From positions 1 to 64,000 of the forward strand of contig JASANH010000877.1 of assembly GCA_030248295.1 (NCBI GenBank): 64,000 bases of DNA, read 5' to 3'. This stretch comes from Mesodorylaimus sp. YZB2_4. Lineage: Eukaryota > Nematoda > Enoplea > Dorylaimida > Dorylaimidae. This document shows, one piece after another, positions 18,901 to 29,350 of the stretch. Every line of letters starts with the position of its first letter. The stretch's first letter is position 1. The notes under the pieces are model-generated. The model worked only from the letters and a program-made list of their open reading frames with translations. It did not search any database and was not told the DNA's origin. The translations under genes and the position numbers were made by a program.

Positions 18901-21900
18901 AAGAAAAGGTCGCATTCGAACAGGAAACTCAAGCTAAACGTGCGGCTTTTGATGCTCGAATGGAAGCATTGCGTCATAAATAATCTAATAACTTGAAAAC
19001 CTTGAGAAAAGCTTGGTTTCCGTTGTTTTTTATTGCTGGATGTTTTCTTTTTTGAAAAGCTTCAGTGGAATCTTATGTGTGGTGGAAACACTTGGGAAGT
19101 TATGATGAGTGCACCTTTCACCCAACATGTATTTCAGGAAAATTTTGAAACAATCTCCCCAAATTTCCAAAAAAATTCTCCCCAAACTCCCCAAAATCTC
19201 CCCAAATCTGAGCACGGGGAACTGGTGGGAACCCTGCAACGTGGAAGGCATGGCTGGTGATTATTGCTACACGTAGGGAAGCATGAAAAACGATGGATCC
19301 GAGGGAGTGTACTGACAGGCAAGTGCTCCATGTATGATTAGCGATAGGCGCCCTTGTTGATAAACCAGCCAGTACAGGAATAGTCTGCGAGCACCCACCT
19401 CGACCCACACGATATGGGCCAAGACAGCGATATGTGGGCAGATCAACTTGGCAGCCTATCCTTGAGGTCGATCGGGCAACCTTGTACTGCCATGCATAAC
19501 TCGGGCCAGTATCCACAGGCCACATCTGCATTGATGCCGAATGTGGCTGGAACGACTGTCGCATGAGCATACGATAGAGTTGCCTGTGATTTATAGGTTC
19601 AGCTGGAGAAATGGAAATCGATTTCGTTTTTATTCAGCGTGTTTTGGACGAGCTGTCGGATAAAATGAAGAAGCCTAGTGAGAGCGATCGATTGGTATTC
19701 ACATTTCAACGAGAAAGGTACGTGTGACCCTTGATGCCTTCCACGTGGATCGTTTGTGGAAAACGATGGTTTCAGGTACGAAGATGCGGTTATTATGCCT
19801 TGGCACTCGAAACTGGCTGGCCAAGAGACGTTCCATTTTGTGCGAAATATACGCGATGATCTGACGCCAAAAAGTAAAATTGGTCGAAAGCAACGCACGT
19901 TTATTGATTATTATCGGAATGAGTACGGGGTGCAGATTTATGATTGGACACAGCCGTTGTTGGAGGCAAGTGAAAGAGGGTGAGTCCGTGTTCAGATTGT
20001 GATCAGTGTTTTTGTGTGGGCCCCCCTCGGGATTGGTGTGTGTACAGCTTTCACAGTGCGTTGACAGAGATGATCCTTTGTTGCACCTTTGTCAGCGAAA
20101 GTTTATAATTTTTTGAACTGGTTCAGAGTGCCGAGGAGCAAATAGCATAAAGTATATAAAAAACGTAATCTGCGCTTTTCTCAGCGTCAAATTTATTCTG
20201 CACTCGGCGGGGGAAATTCCTCACTACCTTGAAATAATCAGCCAATAAGCGCAGCAGCACTGATTGTGTTGAGAAATCTTAAATTACGTTTAGTTTTTGC
20301 AGATATGCAATATTTCTATGGACTCTTGCAGACTTTTCTGCGCCTGGGCCTCAAGGCAGGCAGAGCCTGTGGTCAACTGTTGTGCGCATGTTTCAGATTT
20401 GCCCCAGTTATCCCGAACTATCATGAAGCAAGGAAACGACTACGAGAGTCCGAACAACCTGAATCGGGCGAGGACGAACCACGGTCTTCAGAGAGCGATG
20501 TGCTCGAGGACAAGACGAAAAGCGGAGTCTGCAATCGTCCAGCTTACGTGCCAGAATTGGTTTGTGTTCATCCGATTCCTGCCTCGTTGTGGAAACGATT
20601 GACATTCGTGCCATTTATTTTGTACAGGTGAGTCAAGGCTAGTTTTAATGGGTGTCCGAGTGTCCTATGGGATCTGACGGAAGGACCGCCTGGCGAGAGA
20701 CCATAGCTGCGAACCTCTCCCGTGAGGACGATGGTTCAGCCACGGACCATGATAAGATTTTGGTTGAGTGATCGATTTTCTTCACCAGTGGTGCGCACAT
20801 GTAACTTTAATGCCACGCTGGAATAGTTCGCAGCGGTGCGCGTTCGAGCCCTGCTTAAGGTCCAAGTTTTTGTTGCACTCTCTGGGCTCCCTCTAGTAAT
20901 TTCCTCGTTAAAAACCATCTGGTCCGTGTCTCCTGTTTAGACTCAACACGCTGCTGCTTGCCTTGGAGTGGAGCCAACTCGTCGAGACTGAAGCATTCGG
21001 GCGTGCAGACGTCAGCGATCGCGATCACCCTGCGATCACCTACGAATCTGACACCCTGCGTGTCAGCGAACCAGATGTGGAAATGGATGGTGACGATAGT
21101 GGATCGGACCAGGAAGACGGCCCTGAGCAATCGAGCGAGCCATTCGCCGTGTCGGCCACTGAGCCATCGCTGAGTCACGATGACGAGGTTGGTGGGTGCG
21201 AGGAGAACTCGTTGGACCAGTATCCAGTATTGACCGATGCCGTGTTCCGACACGCCGAGCCTATCGTTCCTCGTCCAAACACAGCCCGGCTCGATGGCGA
21301 TCGATTCAGTGATCGTGCTCATGGTCCTCCGTTGGGTTGGGTCAACGCGGCATTGACATTATTAAACGCTGATGATGGCTCGAATTTGGAACGAATGGAA
21401 ACTGTGGGAGATTCGTTTTTAAAGTTAGCCGTTAGCGAGTATTTGTACAATGCGTTCGATGATTTCCACGAGGGCAAATTGACATTTTTGAAATGTCAGT
21501 TGATCAGTAATCGGAATTTGTTTCGATTGGGCATTAATCGACGACTGACCGATTACATGACGGCCAATAAGTTCCAGCCGAAAGCGAATTGGATGCCACC
21601 CGGTTATCGAGTGATCGAAGGCGATCGTGAGAATGGAGAAAATCGATATTTGATCACGCATCAATCGATATCGGACAAGAGTGTGGCGGATTGTGTAGAA
21701 GCCACGATCGGTGTGTATGTCATGGCGTACGGAAGAAAGAAGGCGATGGAGTACTTGAAATGGCTGGGTGTTGGAGTGAAGCCGAAAAAAGGCGATGAGA
21801 ATGTGAGTGTGGATATCGATTTGGGTCTTTGACTAATTAGCACTGATTGCAGGGTTCAGACACGAATTGCCCATTTTCAGTTTAGTATAACCTTAGGGAA

Positions 21901-24490
21901 AAGCCAAAAAGCAATTGAATGAGTGAGATTTGAACCCTAGCTAGTCATTTTGTCACTGTCTACTGTCACTATGCAACCATTTGTCCCCTTTTAGATAGAT
22001 TTGTGGACAAAGCGGGCTCGTCAGCCGTTGCTCAATTACGTGGAAAATCCGATAAACGAGTTGCGTAACTTGTGGCTGGAATCGGGCTTACGTGACTTCG
22101 AGCGACAGCTAGGATACGAATTCAAAACCAAGGCGTATCTCCTTCAAGCGGTCACCCATCCTTCGTTTTACAAGAATCGGGTGACAGATTGTTACCAAGT
22201 ATGTTGCCGATTCGCTTTTGCATGCGATCCTGCGGCCACGCGCCTTATGCACTGATTTGTGACCGCAACGAAATGACAAATATTTTGAATCTGACGATTA
22301 TTTGTTAAAGAAAAGAACCGTTAGCTTGACAATCGTAGATTCTACTATTGCTTTCTTTTGGGTGAAAGTGTAATGTGCAAAGAGGCACTTACTAGTAAGA
22401 AGTACTAGGTACTGTAGTTTTATTGCTTTTGAATGACGAAAGCGGAAACGACACGCACCTGCATTTCATTGCGGTTACAGATCATACGCGTTGTCGCAGG
22501 CTCATCTACCGTCGTTAGCTCTGAGGCATAAGCGCGAAGGTGCCGGGCTGCTCATCTTCACTGCTTTCAGCCGTTGGAATTTCTGGGCGATGCGGTCCTA
22601 GATTATTTAATCACGAATGTCCTGTTCGAAGACAAACGCCAGTTCGGGCCGGGCTTATTGACGGATTTGCGATCAGCATTGGTGAACAACACAATGTTTG
22701 CCGCCTTGGCAGTAAAACACAAGTTTAATCAGGTGGGTAACTGACGGAATGGGCGCATTTGTCAGTGTTCTGTCACCTGACAATAATTTAGCTGACTCGG
22801 ATGAATTCTCGGATACTTACTAGATACCCCATTTGATAGCATCGGGCTGGGCGACTGCAGATTGATGATGCCTACTCCTTGCAATGCAAAAACATTGATG
22901 CTTGTCCTATTTTAGTACCTGTTATCGTATTGCCCATTGTTGCATCGCCTGATCACCGACTTCGCTCGAATTCAAGAAGCGAAGCAGCACGAGTGTAATT
23001 TTAATGAACTGGTAAATATTTCTATGCTTAGCTTTTGGGTTTGAGCTGGAAATGCATTTATTGCAGTAGGGCGTGTGGTATTGCGAAGTCCCCCCCCCCC
23101 CAGACATAGGTGCGGCATAAAACGTGATAGTACTGTTTTTATATTTCAGCTGACAGAAGATGAAGCGGACGTGTCAGAAATTGAAGTTCCTAAGGCGCTT
23201 GGAGACATTTTCGAGTCGGTGGCTGGTGCAATATATTTGGATTCAGGATCATCGTTGGATGTTGTGTGGAGCGTTTATTATCCAATGCTGAAGGATCAAA
23301 TTGGTAAGATGCGCTGGTGGCTAGTTTAGCCGTTTCGGTAGGAAGGTAGGACACTTCTTTCTGGCCATTGTTAAAAGGTCAAGAATCCACGAGTTGTTGT
23401 GGTGCTCCCTTTATTCAAGCCCCATGTAGGTCAATAGTGATGCAGTCCCTCTTGACTATAAAATCCGTTACGGTACCCTCTGTCCTATGATATCGCCCCC
23501 AAATTTATATTTCAAATTACGAGCGTCATCTCTATGTTATTAATTGGGGGGCAAAAGCACTATAACCAAGTAATCGGGGAAGGTGCTGGTCATTTTAAAA
23601 AAATGAAGGGCCATATCATATCTAAAATATCAATTAGGGGGCGATATCGCAGCTAAAATAGTTAAGGGACCGAGCTATAACTGATTTAGATGATTCGGTC
23701 TGGAAACGATTCAGTTATGATACGACCCCTGAGTGAAAATTAAGTCATTATACTATCCCTAATTGAGAATTCAGTCATGATACTATCCCTACTTGGGAGT
23801 TCAGTCATGATACGCCCCTAATTGAGAATTTAGACATGATACGACCCCTGAGTGAGAATTAAGTCATTATACTATCCCTAATTGAGAATTCAGTCATGAT
23901 ACGACCCCTAATCGAGAATTCAGTCATGATACTATCCCTACTTGGGAATTCAGTCATGATACGACCCCTAATTGAGAATTTAGTCATGATACGACCCCTG
24001 TATCGTTTGGTTGGTACAATCCGTTTACAGTCGGCCTGGATGAGGTTCAGTTATTGTTGCAGGGACCCATTAGCAATCGACCCTTAGCCAGAGAGAAGAG
24101 TTGAGTGTTGCTTGCTCTGCATTCTGTCCCAGCGTCACTGAATTTTGTTGTGTAAAACTCATCGTTTTGCAGAAGCGTGTTGTAGTAATCCGCCAAGGTC
24201 GCCAGTTCGCGAGCTGTTTGAGTTGATGCCAAACCAAATTCATTTCAAGTGAGTTTTGTTACCCGTAACCCCTGATTGACAATGAATTAATGACTGGTCG
24301 GATTCACAGGAAACTCGAAACGGATGGAATCAAAGGCAGTGCTCGAGTCCTGGTTCAGGTGACTGGCATTAATAGATCGTTTATGGGAATCGGTAGAAAT
24401 TCCCGAGTGGCTAAGAGTACAGCGGCAAAACGAGCCTTGAAATTTCTGCATACGTCTATGAGACAGGAGAGGCAACCTTACAGTCCTTGA
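7687..24490 (+). CDS. dcr-1: Dicer endoribonuclease (20 exons, 5' end outside or missing)
   Basis: Dicer cuts long dsRNA and pre-miRNA hairpins into ~22-nt duplexes in the cytoplasm. Exons: 7687-8013, 9030-9530, 10343-10474, 12099-12240, 12897-12997, 15122-15315, 15570-15720, 16775-17002, 17318-17455, 17714-17936, 19597-19717, 19776-19979, 20397-20627, 20941-21802, 21995-22198, 22571-22732, 22916-23011, 23150-23303, 24173-24248, 24310-24490. All have AG/GT borders, phases match at every junction, and the joined frame is 1475 codons plus TGA. Domain order is helicase, DUF283, platform/PAZ, RNase IIIa, RNase IIIb, dsRBD, as in animal Dicer-1. The protein is shorter than the usual ~1900 aa because the first helicase exons (Walker A) are not seen. 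They may lie left of the LTR element, which would then be an intronic insertion. Start therefore not assigned. Confidence 0.93.
8279..8976. repeat. Long inverted repeat in a Dicer intron
   Basis: The left arm 8279-8540 and right arm 8724-8976 are reverse complements over about 255 bp with a 183-bp loop. By eye there are about a dozen mismatches plus one ~10-base insertion in the left arm (near 8410-8420). The arms have no coding potential. It lies wholly between Dicer exons 1 and 2, in sense with the transcript. Confidence 0.85.
9908..10299. mobile_element. hAT-type MITE, copy 2, in a Dicer intron
   Basis: 392 bp with inverted ends CCAGCATCGACCGATCC and GGATCGGTCGATGCTGG. The flanks read ACTGAGGT (one base off the left end) and ACTGAGAT on the right, a near 8-bp duplication as made by hAT transposases. 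The right end is 44 bp from the next exon. Confidence 0.75.
10475..11764. other. Dicer intron segment without further features
   Basis: Intronic sequence between exon 3 and MITE copy 3. It has short GATCGGGATCGGGAT-like runs (10650, 10975) reminiscent of the MITE family, and no supported gene. Confidence 0.4.
11765..12031. mobile_element. hAT-type MITE, copy 3, in a Dicer intron
   Basis: 267 bp, ends CCAGCATCGACTGATCC and a diverged GGATCAGACGATGCTGG. Flanks TTTACAGT and CGTACAGT match at 6 of 8 bases. More diverged and shorter than copies 1 and 2, so probably older. Confidence 0.7.
12470..12505. repeat. Poly-C tract in a Dicer intron
   Basis: A run of more than 20 C around 12478-12499. Similar G/C homopolymers occur at 5015-5028, 7499-7511, 13590-13602, 13748-13761, 41046-41065 and 56647-56663. 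Confidence 0.8.
13490..13915. repeat. Tandem and inverted low-copy repeat block in a Dicer intron
   Basis: Repeating modules: 'gccgggcgggacagg' (13531, 13633, and 13820 with one change), 'aaatgagaagggtcccc' (13658, 13844) and 'aaaattttcttctgcca'. A palindrome closes the block: 13842-13874 pairs with 13878-13911 around a 3-base loop. Non-coding. Confidence 0.65.
13946..14202 (+). pseudogene. Possible PHD-like zinc finger remnant
   Basis: An open frame in the Dicer intron has ordered Cys/His pairs: CSSC, then CNMC, then CCTEFHTEC. This resembles the PHD fingers found in some LINE ORF1 proteins and chromatin readers. No start, no other conserved domain and no splice-consistent neighbour was found. 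A transposon-derived fragment is the likeliest origin, if it is coding at all. Confidence 0.22.
14203..15121. other. Dicer intron, nothing supported
   Basis: Unique-looking intronic DNA up to the acceptor at 15121. Open frames on the minus strand (14231-14855) have no recognisable similarity. Confidence 0.4.
15122..20627 (+). CDS. dcr-1: Dicer dimerisation domain, platform and PAZ exons
   Basis: Exons 6-7 encode the Dicer dimerisation fold (DUF283; [20 protein letters not shown], then [14 protein letters not shown]). Exons 8-10 encode the platform (start [12 protein letters not shown], with KKRRHYYP, and [11 protein letters not shown]). Exons 11-13 encode PAZ and connector: [32 protein letters not shown] and [15 protein letters not shown] are all recognisable against animal Dicer-1. 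PAZ binds the 2-nt 3' overhang and sets product length with the RNase III centre. The intron before exon 11 is 1.66 kb and contains a hAT remnant. Confidence 0.9.
15721..16774. other. Dicer intron, nothing supported
   Basis: GT at 15721 and AG at 16773-16774. No repeat ends or coding similarity seen. Confidence 0.5.
18280..19236 (+). mobile_element. Non-autonomous hAT element with transposase C-terminal fragment
   Basis: 957 bp between inverted ends CAGGGTTCCCACCA and TGGTGGGAACCCTG, the CAGGG start typical of hAT elements. The direct repeat CAACG (5 bp) directly abuts both ends; a full 8-bp duplication is not visible. Both ends are rich in CTCCCCAAA-type subterminal repeats. It lies in the Dicer intron between exons 10 and 11 and carries only a piece of a transposase. 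Confidence 0.75.
18600..18983 (+). pseudogene. hAT transposase dimerisation-domain fragment
   Basis: A 127-codon frame starts [18 protein letters not shown] and continues [19 protein letters not shown]. This is the SHGNA.VE.GFS block found in the C-terminal dimerisation region of many invertebrate hAT transposases. After it comes a highly charged helical tail (Arg/Glu/Gln-rich, about residues 75-127). The zinc finger and catalytic DDE parts are absent. The frame is open, so it could be expressed as a small dimerisation protein, but a relic is simpler. Confidence 0.6.
20941..24490 (+). CDS. dcr-1: Dicer RNase IIIa, RNase IIIb and dsRBD exons
   Basis: The long exon 14 (287 codons) starts with an acidic, low-complexity stretch, then RNase IIIa with [12 protein letters not shown] and [11 protein letters not shown], so both acidic metal-binding pairs are present. 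RNase IIIb spans exons 15-18: [38 protein letters not shown] and [15 protein letters not shown], again with catalytic residues intact. Exon 19 gives the PRSPVREL helix typical of animal Dicers. Exon 20 is a compact dsRBD ([18 protein letters not shown]). Both nuclease centres look functional, so this is not a decayed copy. Confidence 0.93.
23700..24005. repeat. 30-bp minisatellite in the last large Dicer intron
   Basis: About ten tandem copies of a 29-31-bp unit built on 'ttcagtcatgatacgacccc' plus 'taattgagaa', with variants (actatccct, acttggg). Sporadic units precede it (23540-23690), suggesting a longer decayed array. Confidence 0.8.
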
Positions 24491-25243
24491 GAAGGAATGT
24501 ATCCGTTTTTGATAAAAGGTTGTTTTTACTCAGTCAGTGAATCTTTATTGCTTTGATTAGGGATGACAAGTTAATTTATTGTGTTGGTGATTACGGGGCT
24601 GGTCGTTACATAATTCTGTATTTTTGTATTATCGGGTGCGTTGTTTGACAAACTTGTGGTTTTGAAATTTTAAAAATCCCTTGTTCACCGTGCTTGCACA
24701 CTTTGGCCCACCCTTCCATTTTTCATTGTATTCAATGTGTTCAATTGTTGACTTTGCTCACGATTTCAAGCACGCAATACAGGCTCACATTTTACATCCC
24801 GTAGCACGCGTAACCTTGCTAGACACCCATATTCATCAAGCTACACGTCATGTTCGAAGAATCAATGCGTCTCTACCCGCGAAACACGCTAAGCACACGT
24901 TCCACGTCGCCAAGATCATGTCAACATTGCACGGGTATGCGTTCAACTAACACCAAGTGAACCGAGCATTGGCTAAAGCTACCTTAGTCAGCTGGGCGTG
25001 ATCAGAAAAGCCACGCCCGTTGCAAGCGTATGGCTGCATCGACTCGAAACCCGCTGGCAATAAACTAACAGGAATCGATTGATCGATATCTGTCGCCTGT
25101 AGTAAATGAATCAATCGATATTAATCAATTACTGAGAATAGGTTGGGCGATTTACAAATCGATCAAAGATAACAAAGAGTCAACACACGAATCGATTGAT
25201 CAATCGATAAATCAATAAGAACGTAGCAATCGAACTCCCATTT
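24491..25243. other. Intergenic region between convergent Dicer and CDF genes
   Basis: The 3' ends of the two genes face each other here. 25070-25215 is AT-rich with many ATCGAT/TGATCAATCGAT repeats. No additional gene supported. Confidence 0.6.
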
Positions 25244-26911
25244 TTATACCACCTTATGTTCGTAATCGGGTCTGTGATCAGTTTCATAATCGATATGTAC
25301 GAATGCACGTTCCACATCAGGCAAATGTTCGATTTTTCTTTGCAACGGCTCGGCAATATCGTGCGCTTCTTTTAATGATAAATTCTGATCCAGCACCACA
25401 TCGATTTCCACCAAATATTTTGTTCCGTAATGATAAGCGTAGACAGTATCGATTTGTTGTAATTCTGGTCGATGATCCAAACATATTTTTACAATCCGAT
25501 TTATGAATTCTGGTTTTGCCGCTTTTCCAGACAACGTTTTCACGTGTTCATTGCCCGTACGTAACCAAGTGACTAAAATATAGACACTAACGATAATGGC
25601 CGCAATAGGATCGAGATATTTCCAATATTTGAACGATAAGTAAGCACAAACCAAAGCAACCGAGTTCGAAATTACATCATTGCGATGATCTTGAGCCAAA
25701 ACTGAAGTGGCTGGTGAACGATGCATGTAACACGCCACCATGAGAGAAAATTTCGTGACAATTGTACACACCATGATTACAATGGTCGGTATCTCCACAT
25801 CAGTCTCCAATTTCCCAGTAGCTATCGATTCCAACGATTTACTGATCACTTGAACGCTGCAAGCACCCATGATCACCGAGATGATGACCAAGGCGATCGG
25901 TTGAAGACGAGTGCGTCCACGAGGATATTTGTAGAAATCGCGCTTAGCAATGGCGCGATTGGTCAAATAGATAACGAGTCCGGAGGTGATATCTGTGGCA
26001 GAATCGACAACAGTACCAATAACGACCAAGGAGCCCGATAAGGCAGCCGCTACTGCTTTCGCGATTAAGAGACAAATATTTGCGAAAAGACTTAGTTTAG
26101 CCAAAATATCGTCCGAACGTTTGACCACTTCACGACTTAATTCGCGCTTAACTTCAGCCTCGTCTTCGGCAAATTTTTGAACAAATACTTCGTCTTCTTT
26201 ATAATTTTTAACCAAATCCACTTGTTTCTCGTAATAACGACGAGCTTTTTTACGTTTCTCACGACTGGCGTAATGTTCGAGTTGCTCGGGGGTTAACCAG
26301 GGAGCCGATTTGTTACTGGACGACGAAATCTGAGCTTCAACCAAAGGTGCACCTGGTACGGCCGACAGAGCTATTAATTTATCATCTTTACCCGCTTGAT
26401 CAAAATTGTTGGAGCTGATTATCAGATTATATGGTTTCCCATCCTCTCTACTTTTCAAATTTGGATTGTCTCCATTGTGAAAATTATAATCTAGATGCGG
26501 TTTAAAGTTTTCAAATCGATTCATATTCTCCTTTTCGTCTTCATTCACAATCAACACGTGTCCACTTCCACTGATTGCTTGCGACGCTGAATTGACCATT
26601 TTCAATAAAATTGGTTGTGACATGGATTTGCCTTTCACACTTGAAGGATTTCGAGCGAATGCTGCTGATGATAAAGCCGATCTTGCAGTTTCGAAAATAG
26701 ACTCACCCGTCGTTGTCTCGTTCGAACGTTGCCGACCAACTAGATCCAATAAAGGCACTTCTGCTTCTCCGCCTAACATGACTCCGTCACCTGCGCCTTC
26801 CTCGCCGCTAGTACCGGTTTTAGGAATTTCTTCTTCTAATCCATTTTCACCACTGTTGTCGTCATTGTCCTGCAATACGCCCTTGTTGACGAGACGTTTG
26901 TGAGCGCACAT
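25244..26911 (-). CDS. Cation diffusion facilitator transporter, Mn-type (DxxxD)
   Basis: A 555-aa single-exon membrane transporter of the CDF family, which exports divalent metals from the cytosol by proton antiport. After a ~260-residue hydrophilic N-terminus come six predicted membrane segments (about residues 265-460) and a C-terminal CDF regulatory domain (YAYHYGTKYLVEIDVVLD ... VERAFVHIDYE). The metal-site signatures are DSATD in TM2 and DHRND in TM5, both DxxxD, the pattern of the Mn-CDF branch (plant MTP8-11 type) rather than HxxxD of Zn-CDFs. So manganese is the inferred substrate. The lack of introns in an intron-rich neighbourhood is notable. The start is a clear ATG; the long N-terminus is poorly conserved in this family. 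Confidence 0.9.
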   Translation of the reverse strand: MCAHKRLVNKGVLQDNDDNSGENGLEEEIPKTGTSGEEGAGDGVMLGGEAEVPLLDLVGRQRSNETTTGESIFETARSALSSAAFARNPSSVKGKSMSQPILLKMVNSASQAISGSGHVLIVNEDEKENMNRFENFKPHLDYNFHNGDNPNLKSREDGKPYNLIISSNNFDQAGKDDKLIALSAVPGAPLVEAQISSSSNKSAPWLTPEQLEHYASREKRKKARRYYEKQVDLVKNYKEDEVFVQKFAEDEAEVKRELSREVVKRSDDILAKLSLFANICLLIAKAVAAALSGSLVVIGTVVDSATDITSGLVIYLTNRAIAKRDFYKYPRGRTRLQPIALVIISVIMGACSVQVISKSLESIATGKLETDVEIPTIVIMVCTIVTKFSLMVACYMHRSPATSVLAQDHRNDVISNSVALVCAYLSFKYWKYLDPIAAIIVSVYILVTWLRTGNEHVKTLSGKAAKPEFINRIVKICLDHRPELQQIDTVYAYHYGTKYLVEIDVVLDQNLSLKEAHDIAEPLQRKIEHLPDVERAFVHIDYETDHRPDYEHKVV

Positions 26912-28660
26912 TTATGCCTAGACTGAACTACGTCGTGTTCAAAATCAAAAGTGGGCCTATAAGTTGTCTAAAACATAAAGAAAATCTTCTGATTGATGTT
27001 GAAATATGTATGGAAGGAACAGGTTACAGTAAAACATAGAGCGCGTCGAAAAAATTGATGGCCTAACCTAGATTTGTTGCTCGATCGGCAGAGGGAGGGA
27101 CGCTTGGTTGCGTGAAATTGTCTAAAATAAACGATGAAAGCGTGGAAGTCGTTAATCACCTGCTATCGGTACCATTCTTGTCGGCATGCCTATCTAGGTA
27201 ATCTAAATGCTGTTATCAAACGACCCGAACATACTTGTCGGGCGCGAGGCGAATGCAAATAGTGAGAAGAACGAAAATCAATAAGAGCCAGGTGCGGAAT
27301 TCATCGCGAGTGAGAATAAGGTGAAGAAATGCAAGCTTCTTGAGTTAACTGGCTCATCGGCACGGCTGGAGCTAGCTAGTGAGCTAGTGCAGCTGCAAAA
27401 GGCCGCAAGTATTCATCACTTGCTAAGACCCACACACTTGTTCAAAGGTATTTACCTAACAGGGTTTGCTTGATTGTTTTTACATTTTTTTTAAAAATTA
27501 TTATGTTTTGTTAGCAAAAATGTTCTTTTAACTCTGAGTTAATTTTTTCGTCAAAGTTTCAAGCCGTCAGAAGTAGTGTCGTAATCATTTTCCGCTAAAA
27601 TACGGACTCTCTTGCGCTACTTATTACAAATCGCGTCAAGTTCAAAATGGGGATAGCTCGTTTTTATGGCAGTCTTCTTGAAAAAAACTGAAGAAAAAAA
27701 TTCCGCCATGCATCAGTGAGCCGCTTTCGTTCCTGCTTCTTTAAATTGTTTTTCCCCACCTGGCGTAGCGGAAATTCAGGTGTGACATGCCCGTCAGCCA
27801 CCAAGATATGGGTAATGTATCCTGGCAGGCTTGCGTAGCAAAGCATCCTGAAAGCGCTCCTCAAACTTGTACTGGAAGGCCTGCGCAATCGCTCAACCTC
27901 AAAACTTTAATGCTAGGGTTCGCTACTGCATAAATGCAGTTATTTCCAACCAGGGCTAGGATGGCGGGTTCACTGTACTCGGCCACTGCAAGCGCAACCG
28001 CACTCGATTAGGAAACGTGCTCAAGCCGCTTTGACAGCAAGAATACTCGTAACTATCAGCAGCATGGCCGAGTAACGAGCTGATGGTCATTGAAATAGTC
28101 AGATCTGCATAGTGGGTTCGGAGTGTCTGACTCGGGCTGTGTGCGCAATATTGGCGAGTGTTCGACAAAGGCCTGGGTAAGTCATCATCCAATCCATCAT
28201 CTCTCGAGGAATAAAGGCTAAAAGCTTTTCTGCCAATCAAACTTGGTAGCACTCACCCAACTTACCACGAGCGAAAGAACCTGATTGGCCTCGATCAGAC
28301 CAGGAGGTGTGGTACGAGGTATCAGATAAAAGGTTATGGTTGGAATGTGCCTTGGGTAGGAAAGATCAGGGTGGCGTGAAAAGATGTTTGTTTGGACTAT
28401 GTACATAGGTTGGAATAGCAGCCAGTCTGGTGTACTTAGTGGTGCGAACTTATGGGCTTTTGGGTAGTGTTCGAGTAAAGCTCTGATCCGAACGGTCGTC
28501 CTCCTGAGTCATCTGATTACAGAGGCCATTGCAGTAACAGGTTTAGTCAAGAATGCGGAAACAATGCACTGAATTGCGGATTAGCGACTACCCACTAGCT
28601 GCAACTACTCTAATAGTCCTTGACGAATTTTAAGGTTCCTTCTGGTTTTTTCCTATTCAG
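26912..28660. other. Upstream region of the CDF gene and intergenic DNA
   Basis: Contains the CDF promoter side (minus strand). No TATA box or gene recognised. Confidence 0.45.
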
Positions 28661-29350
28661 TCACAGTGCCTCTTTTCTGCCTTTATTATCAACAGTCTTT
28701 CAAAGTCTTCAGTGCAAAGCAGCATTCCACAACATATGACTGCCGCAAATCAAATTCACTTTTATTCAAATTAAAATGAGCTGAAAAATTTCAATTTTCA
28801 ATCCCGCTAGAAAAAGTAAGCATTTTGCGTACTATGGAACGAATCCACCGCATTCGCATGGGTGCGAAATCGAGTTGCATCTAGCTCTGATGCGTTTTTG
28901 TGCCCAGCAGCATTGATCACATTTTTTATCGTGACAGGTGTACAATGCGCAATCTTAAAAAATCAAACCAGGCAATGATAAAAGAGTTGGAAATTTTTCA
29001 GCCCTGCACTGTAGCACTTCTATAGAACCTTTACGGTTCCACCTACTTTCGTTTTGCTCGCTCACAAATTGAAAGATGGCGCTTTCATCCTAGTTTGGAA
29101 CACCTATTTTTTGTGAGATGACATCTCGTCATCTCCGTTTATTGAAAGCTTTGCATAGGTGGATTGTTACTTTGGTGTGGTGCTCGTGTCGTTGTTCTTC
29201 CCAAGCAACAGCAAGTATGACAGGGGTCGCCATCCTTATATTCACAAGGATGATCCCATATTACGGAAATCTCATCAAATACTTGTCCCCTGGCGTCGTT
29301 GCACATTTGACAGTCGTAGGAGCTACAATCGACACCTGAAAAATGTGATC
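28660..29350. repeat. 3' part of tandem duplication unit B
   Basis: Aligns with 34390-35045 through the 3' untranslated side, exon 3, intron 2 and exon 2 of the cysteine-rich genes ('gcagcattccacaaca', 'gtacgatgcg/gtacaatgcg', 'ggcaatgataaaaga'). Confidence 0.7.

Noticed and set aside
23700..24005. CRISPR-like array (regular repeats)
   Set aside because: Repeat units are contiguous with no unique spacers, in a eukaryotic intron; it is a minisatellite.
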